DNA from: an uncultured Aquimarina sp.
GTDB taxonomy: Bacteria > Bacteroidota > Bacteroidia > Flavobacteriales > Flavobacteriaceae
NCBI GenBank assembly: GCA_947498455.1
Contig: CANMKK010000004.1
Span: 1 to 64,000, forward strand
Length of the DNA stretch: 64,000 nucleotides
Direction: 5' to 3'
The notes under the pieces are model-generated. The model was not told where the DNA came from. It did no database searches and worked only from the letters and a program-made list of their open reading frames with translations. This document shows positions 62,407-64,000 of this stretch, piece after piece; the first letter of the stretch is position 1, and every line of letters starts with the position of its first letter. The translations under genes and the position numbers were made by a program.

Positions 62407-63957
62407 TTAGTCTACAACCAGTTCGAAATCTGTTCTTCTATTTTTAGATTTGCAATCTGCATTTTGATTGCGCTCACATCCAGGAACTGGTTTATCAGGA
62501 CCATTACCTAAAATAATGAATCTATTGGTTGGCATATTATGTTGGTTAATCAGATAATTAGCAACGGATTGTGCTCTCTTTTTAGACAAAATCACATTAG
62601 GGCCTCTTGACCCAACATTATCTGTATTTCCTTCAATTCTGATCCGCGCATTTGCAAAAGCTTTTGCAATAGGTGTAAACTGAAGATCAATCAACTGCTT
62701 AGAGTTTTCATCTAGTTGGAATTCTCCGGTTCTGAAACCAATACTTACTTTCTTAGAGGATAGTGATTCTTTTTTCTCTAAGGTTTTATCAACTGCGGTA
62801 AATTGTTTTTGCTTCTCTGCATTGTGTGTATTTCCGGAAAGTGAAGTCTTAGAGACTAAATCTTTGGTAGATAATAACCTCCAGCTTTTTGCACCTGCAG
62901 TACTATATCCAAGGTTATTATATTTCACTTTCATTTTATTATATAAATCTTCTCCAGTAACTCCACTATAACTTGGATTTAATCCAAAGAAATCTTTATT
63001 GTCACCATGTGTTGCTAATCGTACATTATTGATAGCATCATAGCAGAAATCTTCAGGTTGTGATAACCCTTCTGCTAGGATTTTAGCTGCTTTTCTTTTA
63101 TTACTATCAGAGCTGTTTAGTTCTGATGTTCCAATCATCCAACCTTCATATAGGTTTCTCAATTGCTCCTTGTGTGTTTCTATAAATTCTTTTTTCGCTA
63201 CAAAAACATCAGCAATGATATGTGTTGCATTTTTAGTGCTTTCTAGTACTCTAGAACCAGCTACTTTACTTACACAATCTGCATCATCAGGACTCCAAAC
63301 TACAGCAGCATCTACCGTATTACTTTTAAAAGCATCAGCAGCATCAATTGCGCTAGGTACTTCTATGATTTGTACATCTTTGGTAGACATATCACTGGCT
63401 TCTAATAACCAAATCAAGAACGAATGCGAAGGAGTCATAGGTGCTACCGCAATTTTCTTTCCTCTAAGGTCACTGACTTTACTGATTCCTCTACGTGCAA
63501 CGATGGCATCTCCACCACGACTCCAGTCCGCCTGAAACACAACCTGTGGTTGGTATTGTGATAATCCTTCTACTTCTGTTGGGAAAGCATCAATAGTTGC
63601 CCACATTAAATCGATAGAACCATTTTTAAATGCATCTCTGGAAGCATCAAAATCGTCGATAACTTCAAAATTTACTTTAAATCCATAATCTTTATAAAAT
63701 CGTGATTCTGTATTCGCTTTAAATCCTTCATTGAAGTACTGTCCACCAGCATATCCTCCCCAAGTTACAACACCAACGTTGATAACGTCTTTGTAACCTT
63801 CTTTGGTTTTTGTATCTTTTTTATCAGAAGAAGTTACTTCTTCGATTTTATCTTTTACTGCAGGGTCTCTGAGTTTATTTAATAAAAAGTATAGCCCTCC
63901 AATAATAAGTACTACTATTAGAATTTTTGAAAATGGTGTTAATCTTCCTTTTGCCAT
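62407..63957 (-). CDS. substrate-binding protein fused to OmpA domain
   Basis: A 516-residue protein. An N-terminal hydrophobic anchor (about 11-25) is followed by a NitT/TauT-like periplasmic binding domain (about 55-345: VVTWGGYAGGQYF, SIDLMWATIDAFPTEV, VDAAVVWSPDDADCV). A linker leads to an OmpA peptidoglycan-binding domain (about 410-516: IRIEGNTDNVGSRGPN, then LSKKRAQSVANYLI). The protein would be held at the inner membrane and also grip the cell wall. First gene of the ABC operon; the promoter lies outside the window. Confidence 0.92.
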   Translation of the reverse strand: MAKGRLTPFSKILIVVLIIGGLYFLLNKLRDPAVKDKIEEVTSSDKKDTKTKEGYKDVINVGVVTWGGYAGGQYFNEGFKANTESRFYKDYGFKVNFEVIDDFDASRDAFKNGSIDLMWATIDAFPTEVEGLSQYQPQVVFQADWSRGGDAIVARRGISKVSDLRGKKIAVAPMTPSHSFLIWLLEASDMSTKDVQIIEVPSAIDAADAFKSNTVDAAVVWSPDDADCVSKVAGSRVLESTKNATHIIADVFVAKKEFIETHKEQLRNLYEGWMIGTSELNSSDSNKRKAAKILAEGLSQPEDFCYDAINNVRLATHGDNKDFFGLNPSYSGVTGEDLYNKMKVKYNNLGYSTAGAKSWRLLSTKDLVSKTSLSGNTHNAEKQKQFTAVDKTLEKKESLSSKKVSIGFRTGEFQLDENSKQLIDLQFTPIAKAFANARIRIEGNTDNVGSRGPNVILSKKRAQSVANYLINQHNMPTNRFIILGNGPDKPVPGCERNQNADCKSKNRRTDFELVVD

Positions 63958-64000
63958 GATAATTGATTGGTGTTAGTTTTAATCCTCGAAATTGAATAAG

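Overview
This is chromosomal DNA from a member of the Bacteroidota, most likely a marine Flavobacteriaceae close to Aquimarina (the genus is inference). The DNA is AT-rich. Several genes are preceded by the Bacteroidota -7 element TAnnTTTG, and many families typical of the phylum occur: head-GIN/DUF2807, a carboxypeptidase-regulatory-domain TonB receptor with a DUF5689 lipoprotein, DUF6261, DUF6443 RHS proteins, and a S41 protease beside rnpA.

1-28 kb is mostly core genome: glnS, folB, tRNA-Cys(GCA), a LysE-type exporter, a GIN-domain protein, rnr, rpiB, an ElaA-like acetyltransferase, rnpA with a S41 protease, an MBL hydrolase/S8 protease/M1 peptidase operon, a SulP transporter with a universal stress protein, a CPA-type antiporter with an RCK domain, two paralogous small lipoproteins, an endonuclease/phosphatase-fold protein, and a TonB receptor with its lipoprotein. 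The gene-poor, AT-rich gap at 8.07-8.58 kb carries a perfect DnaA box and is a weak oriC candidate.

28-41 kb is a polymorphic-toxin region. Two consecutive RHS proteins (1118 and 1367 aa) end in an HELTH zincin toxin domain followed by a membrane immunity candidate. Downstream lie orphan toxin-tip and immunity genes among four copies of a 57-61 bp hairpin repeat. A perfect 96-bp duplication of a neighbouring gene's 3' end flanks the orphan cassette. Two full copies and one half copy of a ~170-bp terminal-inverted-repeat element (MITE-like) sit at 29.2, 40.5 and 51.8 kb.

41-49 kb holds a minus-strand gene run: VOC protein, DEDD exonuclease, small membrane protein, low-molecular-weight phosphatase, a split LanB (glutamylation and elimination proteins) and a PhyH-like dioxygenase. 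This is a RiPP-like locus with no visible precursor or LanC. Two tandem paralogous outer-membrane proteins follow.

49-54 kb holds a PRMT-like methyltransferase, an unknown protein, a scar containing truncated copies of two neighbouring genes, and a two-gene operon of a type III polyketide synthase and a Dabb-fold protein. That protein keeps the spacing of the Tyr/His pair of plant olivetolic acid cyclase, so it looks like a bacterial polyketide synthase/cyclase pair.

54-60.6 kb is a tightly overlapping minus-strand operon: winged-helix regulator, nucleotidyltransferase, TerB-AAA+ ATPase, SF1 helicase with a possible nuclease tail, and a 2OG-Fe dioxygenase. It is headed by a 45-bp TTCGCGA palindrome and resembles a defence system. 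60.6-64 kb encodes an ABC importer whose binding protein is fused to an OmpA domain.
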